From positions 62,001-126,000 of the forward strand of contig NZ_JAACFT010000007.1 of assembly GCF_029051685.1 (NCBI RefSeq): 64,000 nucleotides of DNA. The letters run 5' to 3'. This DNA is from Bradyrhizobium sp. CSA207. GTDB lineage: Bacteria; Pseudomonadota; Alphaproteobacteria; Rhizobiales; Xanthobacteraceae. Of the stretch, positions 24,887 to 33,787 are shown piece by piece (the first letter of the stretch is position 1; each line of letters begins with the position of its first letter). A program made the position numbers and the translations under genes. The notes under the pieces were generated by a model that saw only the letters and a program-made list of their open reading frames with translations, made no database searches and was not told the DNA's origin.

Positions 24887-26242
24887 TTAACGCGTTGGTG
24901 CGCCCATCACCAGGTTGGGCAACGAGGTTGAGATCGAGGGCACCAGGCAAAGCAGCACCACGGCGAACGCCATCAGGAGCACGAACGGCAGCGTTCCCCA
25001 GATCACGTCCCGCAAGGGGATGTCGGGCGCGATGTTCCTGATGACGAAGATGTTGAGGCCGACGGGCGGATGGATGAGACCCATCTCCATCACGATCGTC
25101 ATCACCACCCCGAACCAGATCAGGTCGAAGCCTGCGTCCTTGAGCGGCGGTAGGATGATCGGCGCGGTCATCAGGATGATCGAGACCGGCGGCAGGAAGA
25201 AGCCGAGCACGACCACCAGCACCAGGATCGCTGCCAGCAGCACCCATCGGGAGAGCTGCATGGCGACGATGGCTTGAGCCGCCCCCTGGCTGATATGGAG
25301 ATAGCTCATCACGTAGGAGTAGAGCAGCGACATGCCGATGATCAGCATCAGCATGGTCGATTCCTTTAGCGTCGATTCCAGGATTGGGCCGAGATCCCGC
25401 GGGCGCCACACGCCGTAGATGGAGGCGATCAGGACCAGCGCCAGGATGCCGCCGAGGCCTGCTGTCTCCGAAGGCGTGGCATAGCCGCCATAAAGCGCAA
25501 CCATCACGCCGCTGAGCAGCACCACGAAGGGCAGGACCCGCGGCAGCGCACCGAACCGCATCGCCATGGTGAAGCGCTCGTTCGAAAGGATCGGATGCTG
25601 CGCGGGGTCTGCCGCATAGGCCCGCTGCGCCGCCTTGTATTCGGCTTTGAACCTCAGCACCGCGTAGGTTGCAAACAGCACCACCAGGAGAAGGCCGGGC
25701 CCGATGCCCGCGAGGAACAGACGCCCGAGCGACTGCTCCGCCGCGACCGCATACAGGATCATCGTGATCGAGGGCGGCAGCAGGATCCCGAGCGTGCCGC
25801 CGGCTGCGATCACGCCTGCGGCAAAGCCGCCGGAATATCCGCGCTTGCGCATCTCGGGAATCCCTGCCGAGCCGATCGCCGAGCAGGTCGCCGGAGAAGA
25901 CCCGGCCATTGCCGCGAACAGCGCGCAGGCAAAGACGTTGGCAATGCCAAGCCCACCCGGGATGCGGCCCATCCAGAGATGCAGCGCGCTGTAGAGATCC
26001 TGTCCCGCCTTCGACTTGCCGATCGCAGCGCCCTTGAGAATGAAGAGCGGGATGGCCAGCAGCGTGATCGAAGCCAGCTCCTCGTAGACGTTTTGCGTCA
26101 CCGTATCGAGCGATGCGGAGGGCATGAAGAAGTACATGAAGATGACGGCTACGGCACCGAGCGCCAGCGCGATTGGCATGCCCGATGCCATGACGGCAAG
26201 CGTGGCGCCGCCATACATCAGTCCAACGGCAAGCGTGCTCAT
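24887..26242 (-). CDS. matM: TRAP transporter large membrane subunit (DctM type), malonate
   Basis: 451 residues, about twelve hydrophobic segments, typical DctM length. Family stretches include LAIPLFILKGAAIGKSKAGQ, SSPATCSAIGSAGIPEM, AAGGTLGILLPPSI and GLIHPPVGLNIFVI. It carries the sodium-coupled transport path. ATG 26242 has GGAG six bases upstream and overlaps the small-subunit stop (ATGA), so the operon order P-Q-M is translationally coupled. Malonate as substrate is inferred from matA/matB downstream and matR divergent. Confidence 0.9.
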   Translation of the reverse strand: MSTLAVGLMYGGATLAVMASGMPIALALGAVAVIFMYFFMPSASLDTVTQNVYEELASITLLAIPLFILKGAAIGKSKAGQDLYSALHLWMGRIPGGLGIANVFACALFAAMAGSSPATCSAIGSAGIPEMRKRGYSGGFAAGVIAAGGTLGILLPPSITMILYAVAAEQSLGRLFLAGIGPGLLLVVLFATYAVLRFKAEYKAAQRAYAADPAQHPILSNERFTMAMRFGALPRVLPFVVLLSGVMVALYGGYATPSETAGLGGILALVLIASIYGVWRPRDLGPILESTLKESTMLMLIIGMSLLYSYVMSYLHISQGAAQAIVAMQLSRWVLLAAILVLVVVLGFFLPPVSIILMTAPIILPPLKDAGFDLIWFGVVMTIVMEMGLIHPPVGLNIFVIRNIAPDIPLRDVIWGTLPFVLLMAFAVVLLCLVPSISTSLPNLVMGAPTR

Positions 26243-26796
26243 TTGCTTCTCCATCCATCGATCGCTGCAGCCAGTTGAAGCGCGATCTGCAGCGTCAGTA
26301 GCGTCATGCCGAGCGCCATCATGCTGTAGGGAATCCACAGAGGCGGGGCCCAGGTCGATCCCGACACCTGTCCGTCGACCCACGCCTCGTGGAACAGCGT
26401 CCAGGATTTCCAGGAGAAGAAGCAGCAGAACAGCAAGCTTGTCGCGTCGACCACGAGGATGCGGATCGCGTTGCCGCGCTTGGACAGGTAGCCGGTGAGG
26501 GCTTCGATGCCGATATGACCGCGGCCGGCCTGCACGAAGGCGGTGGACAGGAACGTTGCGGCGACCAGCAGGAAGACGGCCGCTTCGTCCTGCCAATAGG
26601 TTGCGGCGTTGAAGAAGTAACGCGCGGCCACGCTGTAGCTCAGAATCACGCTCGCGACGATGAGGGCAATCGAGCAGACGACGACGATGGTCTTGTTGAG
26701 CAGGGCCATGGCACGGTTGATCCGGGCCATGGCGGAACCGGGGCGCGCTGCCGTCACCACGACAGGATGGCCGAGATCGACGCCGTGCGCGCTCAT
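26239..26796 (-). CDS. matQ: TRAP transporter small membrane subunit (DctQ type), malonate
   Basis: 185 residues with four predicted helices (NKTIVVVCSIALIVASVILS; AVFLLVAATFLSTAFVQAGR; ATSLLFCCFFSWKSW; PYSMMALGMTLLTLQIALQL). The AGRGHIGIEAL stretch in the second half is typical of DctQ. Start ATG 26796 overlaps the binding-protein stop by four bases; the frame upstream of it lies inside that gene. Confidence 0.88.
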   Translation of the reverse strand: MSAHGVDLGHPVVVTAARPGSAMARINRAMALLNKTIVVVCSIALIVASVILSYSVAARYFFNAATYWQDEAAVFLLVAATFLSTAFVQAGRGHIGIEALTGYLSKRGNAIRILVVDATSLLFCCFFSWKSWTLFHEAWVDGQVSGSTWAPPLWIPYSMMALGMTLLTLQIALQLAAAIDGWRSK

Positions 26797-27812
26797 GAGC
26801 CGGCCTCCATGGCCAGCTTGATCAAGCGGGCGCAGTTCTCGTTCTTGTTGGCATAATCCTTCCAGGCCGTATCGCGCGCGAGGTCCCGCCATGCCGTGAC
26901 GAGCTTGGCGTCGAGATCATGGACGGTCGCGCCGGCGGCCTGGTAGACCTTCGCTACGCGGACATCGTCCTCCACCGCCGCAGCGCGGCCGAACTCTTCG
27001 AGCTCGGCGCCAACCGACACGATGATCTCGCGCTCCTCGTTCGAAAGCCGGTCGAACACCGCCTTCGACATGACGAGGGGCTCGAGCATGAACCAATAGC
27101 TCTTCTCCCGTCCGGTCGTCAGATGCTTGGCGAGCTCTTCCAGCCGGAACGAGGTCAGACTGGTGGACGAGGTGAGGGCGGCATCGCAAGCGCCGGTCTG
27201 CATGGCAGCGTAAAGTTCATTGGACGGCAGCGAGAGGACCGAGGCGCCGGCAGCCTGAAGCACGAGATCCATCTCGCGCGAGCCGCCGCGGATCTTCATG
27301 CCCTTGGCATCGGCGACCTCGACCAATGGACGCGCGCGGCTGGCGGCACCACCAGCCTGCCAGATCCAGGTGATGATGACGACGCCTTTGGCCGCAAGTA
27401 ATTTGCTGAACTCCTGGCCGATCGGCTTGTTCTTCCAGCCGAGTCCCTCGTCGTAGCCGGTGACGAGGCCGGGCATCAGGCCGATGTTGAGTTCGGGAAG
27501 ATCGCCGCCGGCGTAGGAGATCGGGATGAGGCTCATGTCGAGCGCTCCTTTGCGCATCGCCGAGAACTGCGCGTTGGTCTTCATGAGCGAGGAGCCCGGA
27601 TAGATCTCGGCGCTCATCGCTCCCTTGCTGCGTTCCTGGATCAGGGCCGCAAAGCGCCGGCACAGCCGGTCGCGGAAATCGCCTTCGGTTGGCGTGCCGC
27701 CTGGAAACTGGTGCGAGATCTTCAGCGCTGTGGCCGCGCGCGCGGGTCCGAGCCGGAATAGCGCCGGTGCGGCGATCCCGAGGGCGAGGGCTTGGCGTCT
27801 TGAAACCTTCAT
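26793..27812 (-). CDS. matP: TRAP transporter substrate-binding protein (DctP type), malonate
   Basis: 339 residues. The N-terminus MKVSRRQALALGIAAPALF has a twin-arginine-like SRRQ motif and a cleavage site near ARAATA, so export may use Tat or Sec. DctP features: ISHQFPGGTPTEGDFRDRL, YPGSSLMKTNAQFSAMRKGA, GMKIRGGSREMDLVLQAAGA and PSNELYAAMQTGACDA. GGGAGG lies before ATG 27812. It is the first gene of the malonate operon and divergent from matR across a 122-base gap with palindromic sites. Confidence 0.9.
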   Translation of the reverse strand: MKVSRRQALALGIAAPALFRLGPARAATALKISHQFPGGTPTEGDFRDRLCRRFAALIQERSKGAMSAEIYPGSSLMKTNAQFSAMRKGALDMSLIPISYAGGDLPELNIGLMPGLVTGYDEGLGWKNKPIGQEFSKLLAAKGVVIITWIWQAGGAASRARPLVEVADAKGMKIRGGSREMDLVLQAAGASVLSLPSNELYAAMQTGACDAALTSSTSLTSFRLEELAKHLTTGREKSYWFMLEPLVMSKAVFDRLSNEEREIIVSVGAELEEFGRAAAVEDDVRVAKVYQAAGATVHDLDAKLVTAWRDLARDTAWKDYANKNENCARLIKLAMEAGS

Positions 27813-27937
27813 TCCATACCTCCCGTGTCGTATTGCATTTTTTAATCTTGGTATTGCATACAATCGCTATTTGAACCGGATGTTGTATGGTTTGTCAAGC
27901 ATGTGGTATGGAATTAGAGGATCAGGTGTATACAATG
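27813..27937. promoter_or_regulatory. Divergent matP/matR control region with MatR-like palindromes
   Basis: Two related near-palindromes are visible: ATTGCATACAAT at 27853-27864 and TGTATACA at 27927-27934, the latter touching the matR start codon. A half site TTGTATGG sits at 27883-27890. TGTATACA-type dyads suit FadR-like MatR proteins (family knowledge). Their placement implies control of the transport operon and autoregulation. Confidence 0.55.
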
Positions 27938-28618
27938 AGCCAAGCCTTCAGATTGAAACAGTCGATCGAAGACGCTGTGATGGCTGGGGAATTTCGACCG
28001 GGCGATCGCCTGGACGAGGCTTCCCTGGCCGAGCGATTCGGGGTGTCGCGGACGCCCATCCGGGAGGCGCTGCTTCAGCTCGGCGCCGAAGGTTTCATCG
28101 ATGTCCGCCCGCGGCGCGGGGCGATCGTCAGCGTTCCCTCACCCACCCGGCTTTTCGAAATGTTCGAGACCATGGCCGAGATCGAAAGCGCCTGCGGCCG
28201 CTTGGCCGCGCGCCGGCTCACACCGGAGAACGACGCTGCAATGGAGGCGGCGCACCGCGCGTGCGAGTTGGACGTGCGGCAAGGCGACAGCGAGCAGTAC
28301 TACGCGGACAACCGCAATTTTCACGAAGCGATCTACCGCGCGAGCCGCAACAGCTTCCTGGCCGATCAAGCCTTCGCCCTGCATAAGCGCTTGAGCGCCT
28401 ATCGACGCATCCAGCTTCGCGCGCGTAACCGTCTGCTGCAATCGCTACAAGAGCACGCCGGGATTCTCGAAGCGATCCGCGCCGGCGACGAGCAGCTCGC
28501 TGCGAGCCGTCTTCACAGCCACGTGCTGGTACAGGGTGAGCGCTTCTCGGACATGGTGCTGGGGCTGACGCAAGACCGATCTGCGCCGGCTGGCACCAGG
28601 AGTGGAGCAGGCAGGTAG
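27935..28618 (+). CDS. matR: Malonate regulator, GntR/FCD family
   Basis: 227 residues. The winged helix at residues 10-70 (PGDRLDEASLAERFGVSRTP then IREALLQL) is followed by a helical FCD domain (ETMAEIESACGRLAARRL, NRNFHEAIYRAS, EHAGILEAIRAGD, LHSHV). It is divergent from the malonate TRAP/matAB operon, matching the matR arrangement of rhizobia. ATG 27935 with AGG eight bases upstream is chosen; an ATG at 27908 would add nine residues. Expected to repress until malonate or malonyl-CoA binds (inference). Confidence 0.85.
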   Translation: MSQAFRLKQSIEDAVMAGEFRPGDRLDEASLAERFGVSRTPIREALLQLGAEGFIDVRPRRGAIVSVPSPTRLFEMFETMAEIESACGRLAARRLTPENDAAMEAAHRACELDVRQGDSEQYYADNRNFHEAIYRASRNSFLADQAFALHKRLSAYRRIQLRARNRLLQSLQEHAGILEAIRAGDEQLAASRLHSHVLVQGERFSDMVLGLTQDRSAPAGTRSGAGR

Positions 28619-28941
28619 AGGGGTGGCCGCTGGGAGCTAGCGCATGATCCGGCTTTCAATCCTCAAGCGACACATGGCAAGGAAGACATTCGCTGCGACA
28701 CCGTGACAGCGTCGCGACCGGATTGCTCTATGATCAATCGCGTGTCGGCCTGGTCGCTTTCGCGGTGCTCGCCCAGCTGCTGTCCTTGCCGCTGTTCGTG
28801 CTCGCCAAACGACAAGAATCGTCGGCGCGCTGACGGCGCGGTGCATGACCACCCCGCTCACGTCTAAACCTACTGCTGCACGCAGCGCTTCGTGCGGGCG
28901 TCGTTTGGACACCCCCAGCCCAGCCGATAGATCGCCGCGCC
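28619..28941. other. Gap holding a decayed MFS fragment
   Basis: 323 bases. Apart from the transporter fragment listed separately, the stretch has no supported gene. Short minus-strand frames crossing it lack domain signals and ribosome sites. Confidence 0.4.
28714..28833 (+). pseudogene. C-terminal remnant of an MFS-type transporter
   Basis: The frame ATGLLYDQSRVGLVAFAVLA followed by QLLSLPLFVLAKRQESSAR and a stop resembles the last helix and tail of a major facilitator (GLLYD turn, hydrophobic helix, short basic end). No start codon or upstream helices are present. It is probably the leftover of a deleted transporter next to the malonate locus. Confidence 0.4.
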
Positions 28942-29199
28942 TCAGCCATATTCCTCGCCGATCCCGTACTCCCGGTAGATCTCCAGCGGATCAATGTCTG
29001 GGAACAGGCGGCATTTGGCCTGGGCGAGGTGCAGGCTCACGGCCGCCGGCTCCTTGCCGTTCGACAGCATTTTCCGGATGTCGTCCATGTGCGCGCGGGG
29101 TTGGTGCTTTGCCTCGAGCTGCTCCAGCGCGACCAGCGCGGTGGCGAGGGCCTCGGTGAGGACCCATTCGTCGTGGCCCGTGATTCCCTTCTTCGGCAT
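28942..29199 (-). CDS. Hypothetical protein, 85 residues
   Basis: A small soluble helical protein (GHDEWVLTEALATALVALEQ; MDDIRKMLSNGKEPAAVSLH; ending REYGIGEEYG). GGGGG about nine bases before ATG 29199 supports the start. No domain recognised. It stands between the malonate locus and a small membrane protein gene, divergent from the latter. Confidence 0.6.
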   Translation of the reverse strand: MPKKGITGHDEWVLTEALATALVALEQLEAKHQPRAHMDDIRKMLSNGKEPAAVSLHLAQAKCRLFPDIDPLEIYREYGIGEEYG

Positions 29200-29492
29200 C
29201 GGCAGACCCCCATGCGAGTGGCGACGACAGTCTATCGCGGCTTGCGCCGAATCTCCATTGAGCCGTTGCGCGCGCGGCTGGAACAGTTGGCTCGCCGTGG
29301 TTGTTTGCATTGTGGCCGAGCATGGCTAAAAGGCGGCCGGCGGCCGGCGGGCGGCGATCTTATCTTAGTTGCAACAAAGTTGGCGTAGAGGGGCCTGCGC
29401 GGCATTCGGGCCAGCCTTGCGGCCTGCACGCCGGCGCCGGCGAAATTCGCAATATTTGTCCCGTTGCGCGCCTTCTCTCGGGTGGAGCCAGC

Positions 29493-29867
29493 ATGGTCTT
29501 TCTAAGCATCGCCTACCGCTTCCTGACCAATTTCGCGTTCCTGGCGATGGTATATTTCAGCCTGAACTTCATGGAGAAATATCCGAACCGGGCGATGCTC
29601 GCGATCCTGGTGCTGATCTACAGCGCCATGCGCGCAGCCTCGACGCTGCGCTCGTTCTATTTCTTCCAGAAGATCGAGAAGCTCGAGACCGAGACGCGGC
29701 GGTTGCAGGGCCCCATCAATGACGGCAGCGGCGGAACGAGTGCGCGCAAGCAGGTCGTGATGGACGTTGCCCGGCTGCGCCGCGACGGCGAGCTGAAGTC
29801 CTATATGGACCTGCTCTTCCTGGCGCTGATCGTGCTGCTCTGCGTCGCCAACATCATGCGGCAGTAG
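29493..29867 (+). CDS. Small membrane protein, hypothetical
   Basis: 124 residues. Predicted helices at about 5-25 (SIAYRFLTNFAFLAMVYFSL), 33-50 (RAMLAILVLIYSAMRAA) and the C-terminal 105-122 (LLFLALIVLLCVANIM), with a charged segment between helices 2 and 3 (KIEKLETETRRLQGP). GGAG precedes ATG 29493. Its end overlaps the end of the convergent deacetylase gene by 14 bases. Function unknown. Confidence 0.6.
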   Translation: MVFLSIAYRFLTNFAFLAMVYFSLNFMEKYPNRAMLAILVLIYSAMRAASTLRSFYFFQKIEKLETETRRLQGPINDGSGGTSARKQVVMDVARLRRDGELKSYMDLLFLALIVLLCVANIMRQ

Positions 29868-31122
29868 GGTAGCGCTTACTGAGCCGGGTCGGACGCGGCG
29901 TGCCGCTGTTGGGCTGGGCTACGTGCTTCGGCGTGGCCGGCGTCGCATGCGAGGTGTGCCGGGCTTGCGGCTTGGCGGTCTTGCCCTTGGGAGCGCGGGT
30001 GGTTTCGGCGGCCATGGCGAGCCGCGTCGCGGCGCGCCGTGACAATGTCGTGGACAGCAGCACGTCGAGCGAGCCCTCGGGAATCGCGAAGAGATCGCGG
30101 CCCGGCGTGGGCAGGATGGCGGCGACATTCGCCTGCGCCATGGTCCGGCGCGGCAACAGCGGCTGATGCGCCGGCTGCGCGTTGAGATCGGCCAGGTTAG
30201 GCGCCGGAAGCGTCTCGGTCTGCGCGTAGACAAAATTGGGCACGGCCGGCCAGCGCGCGATCGGCGTGGTCTCCGACGGCGGATGCAGCAGCCATTCCAC
30301 CGGCGCGGTCGGCGTCGCCGGCCGGTCCGCGGTCGCCGGCACCACATGGACGATGCGATAGCCGCGCGCCTTGAGGTCGCGGATGATCTTGGGCAGCGCC
30401 GCGACGGTGCGGGGCTGGATGTCGTGCAGCAGCAAGATGCCCTTGCCCTTGGCCTCCAGGCGCTGGATCGCGAGCTGGTAGACGCGATCAGGCGACACGT
30501 GGCGCCAGTCGTCGGCCGGGAAGTCCGCGCTCCAGACCTGGATGCCGCGCGAGATCAGAAGATTCTCGACGCCTTCGGCCCGCATCAGGCCGGGGATCCG
30601 GAAGAACGGCGCCAGTGCGGACGGATCGGTCATCGCGGCCGATGTCCACTCGATGCCGCCATTGATCTCGGCCTCGGCCTTCTCGATCGGCATCCTGTCG
30701 AATGTCAGGGGATGGGTCATGCTGTGGGTGCCGACAGTGTGGCCCGCCGTCACCAGCTTGCGCACGCCTTCCGGGTTGGCCTTGGCCTGGCCGCCGATGA
30801 TGAAGAAGGTCGCCTTGATGCATTCATCGGCCAGGATCTGCAGCACCTGGTTGGAGTATTTCGGCAGCGGGCCGTCGTCGAAGGTCAGGACCACTTCGTG
30901 ATCTTTCAACGGCAGCGTCTCGCGGTACTGCATGGTGCCGATCCGCGGATGCTCGTGCGGGTCGACGACGAGGGTGCGCGAGGTGCCGAGCGCGTCCGGA
31001 TGGCCGGGGCAATCGGCCGCAAGCGCCGCCGGCGAGCCGAGGGTCAGAAATCCAAGGAAACCACCGAGACCGAGGACGATCCACGGTCGCGTCCGGAAAG
31101 CAACGCTACTGCCGATCATCAA
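29854..31122 (-). CDS. Polysaccharide deacetylase (NodB domain), long form
   Basis: 422 residues. A signal peptide or anchor (IVLGLGGFLGFLTLGSPAALA) is followed by a NodB-homology domain at about residues 70-260: motif 1 VVLTFDDGP (metal Asp), motif 2 THSMTHP (metal His pair), motif 3 around FFRIPG, and the final LLLHDIQP histidine. A long Pro/Ala/Lys-rich tail (300-422) is unusual and may bind cell wall or be disordered. Expected activity is metal-dependent N-deacetylation of an envelope or extracellular polysaccharide. A shorter paralogue lies just upstream on the same strand. Confidence 0.85.
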   Translation of the reverse strand: MMIGSSVAFRTRPWIVLGLGGFLGFLTLGSPAALAADCPGHPDALGTSRTLVVDPHEHPRIGTMQYRETLPLKDHEVVLTFDDGPLPKYSNQVLQILADECIKATFFIIGGQAKANPEGVRKLVTAGHTVGTHSMTHPLTFDRMPIEKAEAEINGGIEWTSAAMTDPSALAPFFRIPGLMRAEGVENLLISRGIQVWSADFPADDWRHVSPDRVYQLAIQRLEAKGKGILLLHDIQPRTVAALPKIIRDLKARGYRIVHVVPATADRPATPTAPVEWLLHPPSETTPIARWPAVPNFVYAQTETLPAPNLADLNAQPAHQPLLPRRTMAQANVAAILPTPGRDLFAIPEGSLDVLLSTTLSRRAATRLAMAAETTRAPKGKTAKPQARHTSHATPATPKHVAQPNSGTPRPTRLSKRYPTAA

Positions 31123-31297
31123 CCCGGTCTGCCCTCATGTGCGATTGCCGCCATAGTAGGTCGCAGGCGCCCGAAAACGGTTCAGGCGCGAGTCCCTTCC
31201 TATCAAACAGTCCCCGTCATGTTTGCATGGCGTAGCATGAACAGACTGTTAATAGACGCCAAATCCCCCCATTTTGCGCCGGCGTGACATTCCGGCA

Positions 31298-32104
31298 TCA
31301 ATGCGCGTCGGCATTCTTCTGCACCGCGCCCGCCGGCACCACGTGAACGACGCGGTAGCCGTTCTCCCGCAAATACCGCAGGAAGGCCGGCATGATCGCG
31401 GCCGTGCGCGCCTTGGGGTCGTGGAAGAGAATGATACCCTTGCCGGCTGCGGCGAGGCGCTCGGTGACGAGCTTCAATTCCTGCTCCGGCGTCATCTCGT
31501 CCCAGTCGCTGGCCCACAGATCGGCCCCGAACACGACGATGCCGCGCGACTGGAGCAGGTCGAGCTCGGCCGGCGTCGCCTCGAAATAGGGGAAGCGGAA
31601 GAACGGCGTCGATGGCGTCGTCGTCGAGGTGCCGTGCAGCGCCATTTCGTTGGCTGCGATGCCGCGGTCGATCTCGCTCCTCGCCTTGTCGAATGGGATC
31701 CGCGCCATGAACGCATGCGACCAGGTGTGATGGCCGATCGTATGGCCCTCGCGGGCGATGCGCTTGACCATGTCGGGATGCTCGGAGGCGGGCAGGCCGA
31801 TCAGGAAGAAGGTCGCGCGCACGCATTCCTGCGCCAGCGCGGCCAGCACCTTCGAGGTGGTCGGCGGATGCGGGCCATCGTCGAAGGTCAGCACGACCTC
31901 GCGATCGGCGAGAGGCAGCGTCTGGGGAAAGCTCTTCAATCCGACCCGTGGCGTCGTCTTGGCATCGACGCTCAGCACCCGTGAGGTGCCGAGCGCATCC
32001 TTGCGCGGACAGTTGGCGGCATCAGCACAGGCGATGCCGATCAGGGCAGCGAGCAGCGCGCCCGCCGGCATCGAGGCCCACCTCGGTTGATGCATCTTTG
32101 CCAT
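31298..32104 (-). CDS. Polysaccharide deacetylase (NodB domain), short paralogue
   Basis: 268 residues. Signal peptide (PAGALLAALIGIACADAA), then the same opening as the downstream paralogue (CPRKDALGTSRVLSVD) and a NodB domain: VVLTFDDGPHPP, GHHTWSHA, FFRFPYFEA and ILFHDPKART. It lacks the long Pro-rich tail of its neighbour. The two genes are tandem duplicates, 175 bases apart. ATG 32104 gives the tidiest signal peptide; a GTG at 32155 is possible. Substrate unknown. Confidence 0.82.
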   Translation of the reverse strand: MAKMHQPRWASMPAGALLAALIGIACADAANCPRKDALGTSRVLSVDAKTTPRVGLKSFPQTLPLADREVVLTFDDGPHPPTTSKVLAALAQECVRATFFLIGLPASEHPDMVKRIAREGHTIGHHTWSHAFMARIPFDKARSEIDRGIAANEMALHGTSTTTPSTPFFRFPYFEATPAELDLLQSRGIVVFGADLWASDWDEMTPEQELKLVTERLAAAGKGIILFHDPKARTAAIMPAFLRYLRENGYRVVHVVPAGAVQKNADAH

Positions 32105-32187
32105 TGCGCTCGCTAATGCCTTGTGGGTATTGCCTGAACGATCAGCTGAGACCACCTGACCCGACCTGTCAAACGGAGAGGCGCGCC

Positions 32188-33609
32188 ATGGACGAACATA
32201 TGGACGTTGCCACCTCCGCCGAGGCCTCGGTACTCGACCACGTTCCGATGCGCAATGAAGACGGCGAAATTCGTCACGAATTCGTCGAGGAGATTGCGCA
32301 CGCGATCGAAGGCGGCGACAGCGCGCTGTTGCGTGCCATCGTTGCCGAGCTGCACGAGGCCGATCTCGGCGATCTGATCGGGGCTCTCGAGCCCCACGAC
32401 CGCGTCCGCCTGGTCGAGCTCACCGGGCGCGACTTCGACTTCTCGGCGCTGAACGAGCTCGACGAGGGCGTGCGCGAGGAGATCCTCGAGGAGCTGCCGC
32501 CGGAGACGGTGGCCGAGGGTGTCCGCGAGCTCGAATCCGACGATGCCGTCGAGCTGCTCGAAGCCCTCGACCAGGCCGAGCAGGAGGAGATCCTCGAGAA
32601 GCTGCCGCTGCAAGAGCGCGTTGCGCTCGAGCGCAGCCTGCTTTATCCGGAAAATTCCGCCGGCCGGCGCATGCAGACCGAGTTCATCGCGGTGCCGCAG
32701 GATTTCACCGTCGGCCAGGCGATCGACTACATGCGCGAGACGCCGGATCTGCCCGACCGCTTCTACGAGATCTACGTCGTCGACAAGGACCAGCACTGGC
32801 AGGGCGCGATCCCCCTCGACGTCCTGCTTCGCGCCCGCCGCCCGATCGCGCTCGCCGAATTGACCGACGAGGATCGCCGCCGCGTCTCCGTCCTGGAGGA
32901 CCAGGAAGAGGTGGCGCGCATGTTCGGCAAGTACAATCTGGTCGCGGCGCCCGTGCTCGACACCCAGGACCGCCTCGTCGGGGTCATCACCGTCGACGAC
33001 GTCGTCGACGTGATCGAGGAAGAGGCGGACGAGGACCTCAAGGCGCTGGGCGGCGTCTCCAGCGGCGAAGAATTGTCCGACACGGTGTTCACCATTGCGC
33101 GGGCGCGGTTCAACTGGCTGCTGGTCAACCTGGCCACCGCCTTCCTGGCGTCCTCAGTGCTCGGCCTGTTCGAGGGCCAGCTCGAGAAGATGGTGGCGCT
33201 TGCCGTGCTGGCGCCGATCGTCGCAAGCCAGGGCGGCAACGCCGCCACCCAGACCATGACGGTCGCGGTGCGTGCGCTGGCCACCCGCGAGCTCGGCTCT
33301 TTCAATGCCTTTCGCGTGGTGATGCGCGAGGGTCTGGTTGGCCTCGTCAACGGTCTTGCCTTCGCCGTGATCACAGGGATCGCGGCGGTCGTCTGGTTCA
33401 AGATCCCGGGCCTCGGTATCGTCATTGGGCTCGCGATCATCTGCAACCTGTTGGCAGGTGCGCTCGGCGGCATCCTGATCCCGATGGCACTGGACCGGGT
33501 GCGGGCCGACCCGGCCGTGGCCTCCGGCACCTTCGTCACGACCGTGACCGACGTCGTCGGCTTCTTCTCCTTTCTCGGCATCGCCACCCTGTGGTTCGGG
33601 CTGAAGTAG
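32188..33609 (+). CDS. mgtE: Magnesium transporter MgtE
   Basis: 473 residues with full MgtE layout: an N-terminal superhelical acidic domain (ELHEADLGDLIGALEPHDRV through ELLEALDQAEQEEILEKLP), a CBS pair at about 170-290 (VVDKDQHWQGAIPLDVLL; LVGVITVDDVVDVIEEEADE), a connecting helix, and five C-terminal membrane helices with the pore stretch ASQGGNAATQT. It is a magnesium-gated magnesium channel of the inner membrane. GGAGAG lies before ATG 32188. It is divergent from the deacetylase pair, and a large extragenic palindrome follows the stop. Confidence 0.93.
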   Translation: MDEHMDVATSAEASVLDHVPMRNEDGEIRHEFVEEIAHAIEGGDSALLRAIVAELHEADLGDLIGALEPHDRVRLVELTGRDFDFSALNELDEGVREEILEELPPETVAEGVRELESDDAVELLEALDQAEQEEILEKLPLQERVALERSLLYPENSAGRRMQTEFIAVPQDFTVGQAIDYMRETPDLPDRFYEIYVVDKDQHWQGAIPLDVLLRARRPIALAELTDEDRRRVSVLEDQEEVARMFGKYNLVAAPVLDTQDRLVGVITVDDVVDVIEEEADEDLKALGGVSSGEELSDTVFTIARARFNWLLVNLATAFLASSVLGLFEGQLEKMVALAVLAPIVASQGGNAATQTMTVAVRALATRELGSFNAFRVVMREGLVGLVNGLAFAVITGIAAVVWFKIPGLGIVIGLAIICNLLAGALGGILIPMALDRVRADPAVASGTFVTTVTDVVGFFSFLGIATLWFGLK

Positions 33610-33621
33610 GGCATGGAGTTC

Positions 33622-33709
33622 GTAGCCCGGATGGAGCGAAGCGCAATCCGGGACCGCTGTGTCGGCGCGGGAGGCGCCCCGGATTACGCTTTCGCTCCAT
33701 CCGGGCTAC
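33622..33709. repeat. Long extragenic palindrome (GTAGCCCGGAT type)
   Basis: The left arm from 33622 (GTAGCCCGGATGGAGCGAAG, running to about 33652) is matched by an almost exact reverse complement ending at 33709 (CTCCATCCGGGCTAC), around a 25-base middle. Sequences of this type are widely dispersed in Bradyrhizobium and relatives (family knowledge). Here it sits 12 bases after mgtE and would form a very stable hairpin that may end or protect the transcript. Confidence 0.85.
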
Positions 33710-33787
33710 TGACCGAGTCGAAACCGCTATCTTTAATCCGAACTTAAGCGGCCTGCCGCATCATCGCCCGTGCTTGGGGGAATGAGC

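Noticed and set aside
30166-31287. 373-codon plus-strand frame opposite the long deacetylase
   Set aside because: Arg/Gly-rich low-complexity translation typical of an antisense shadow.
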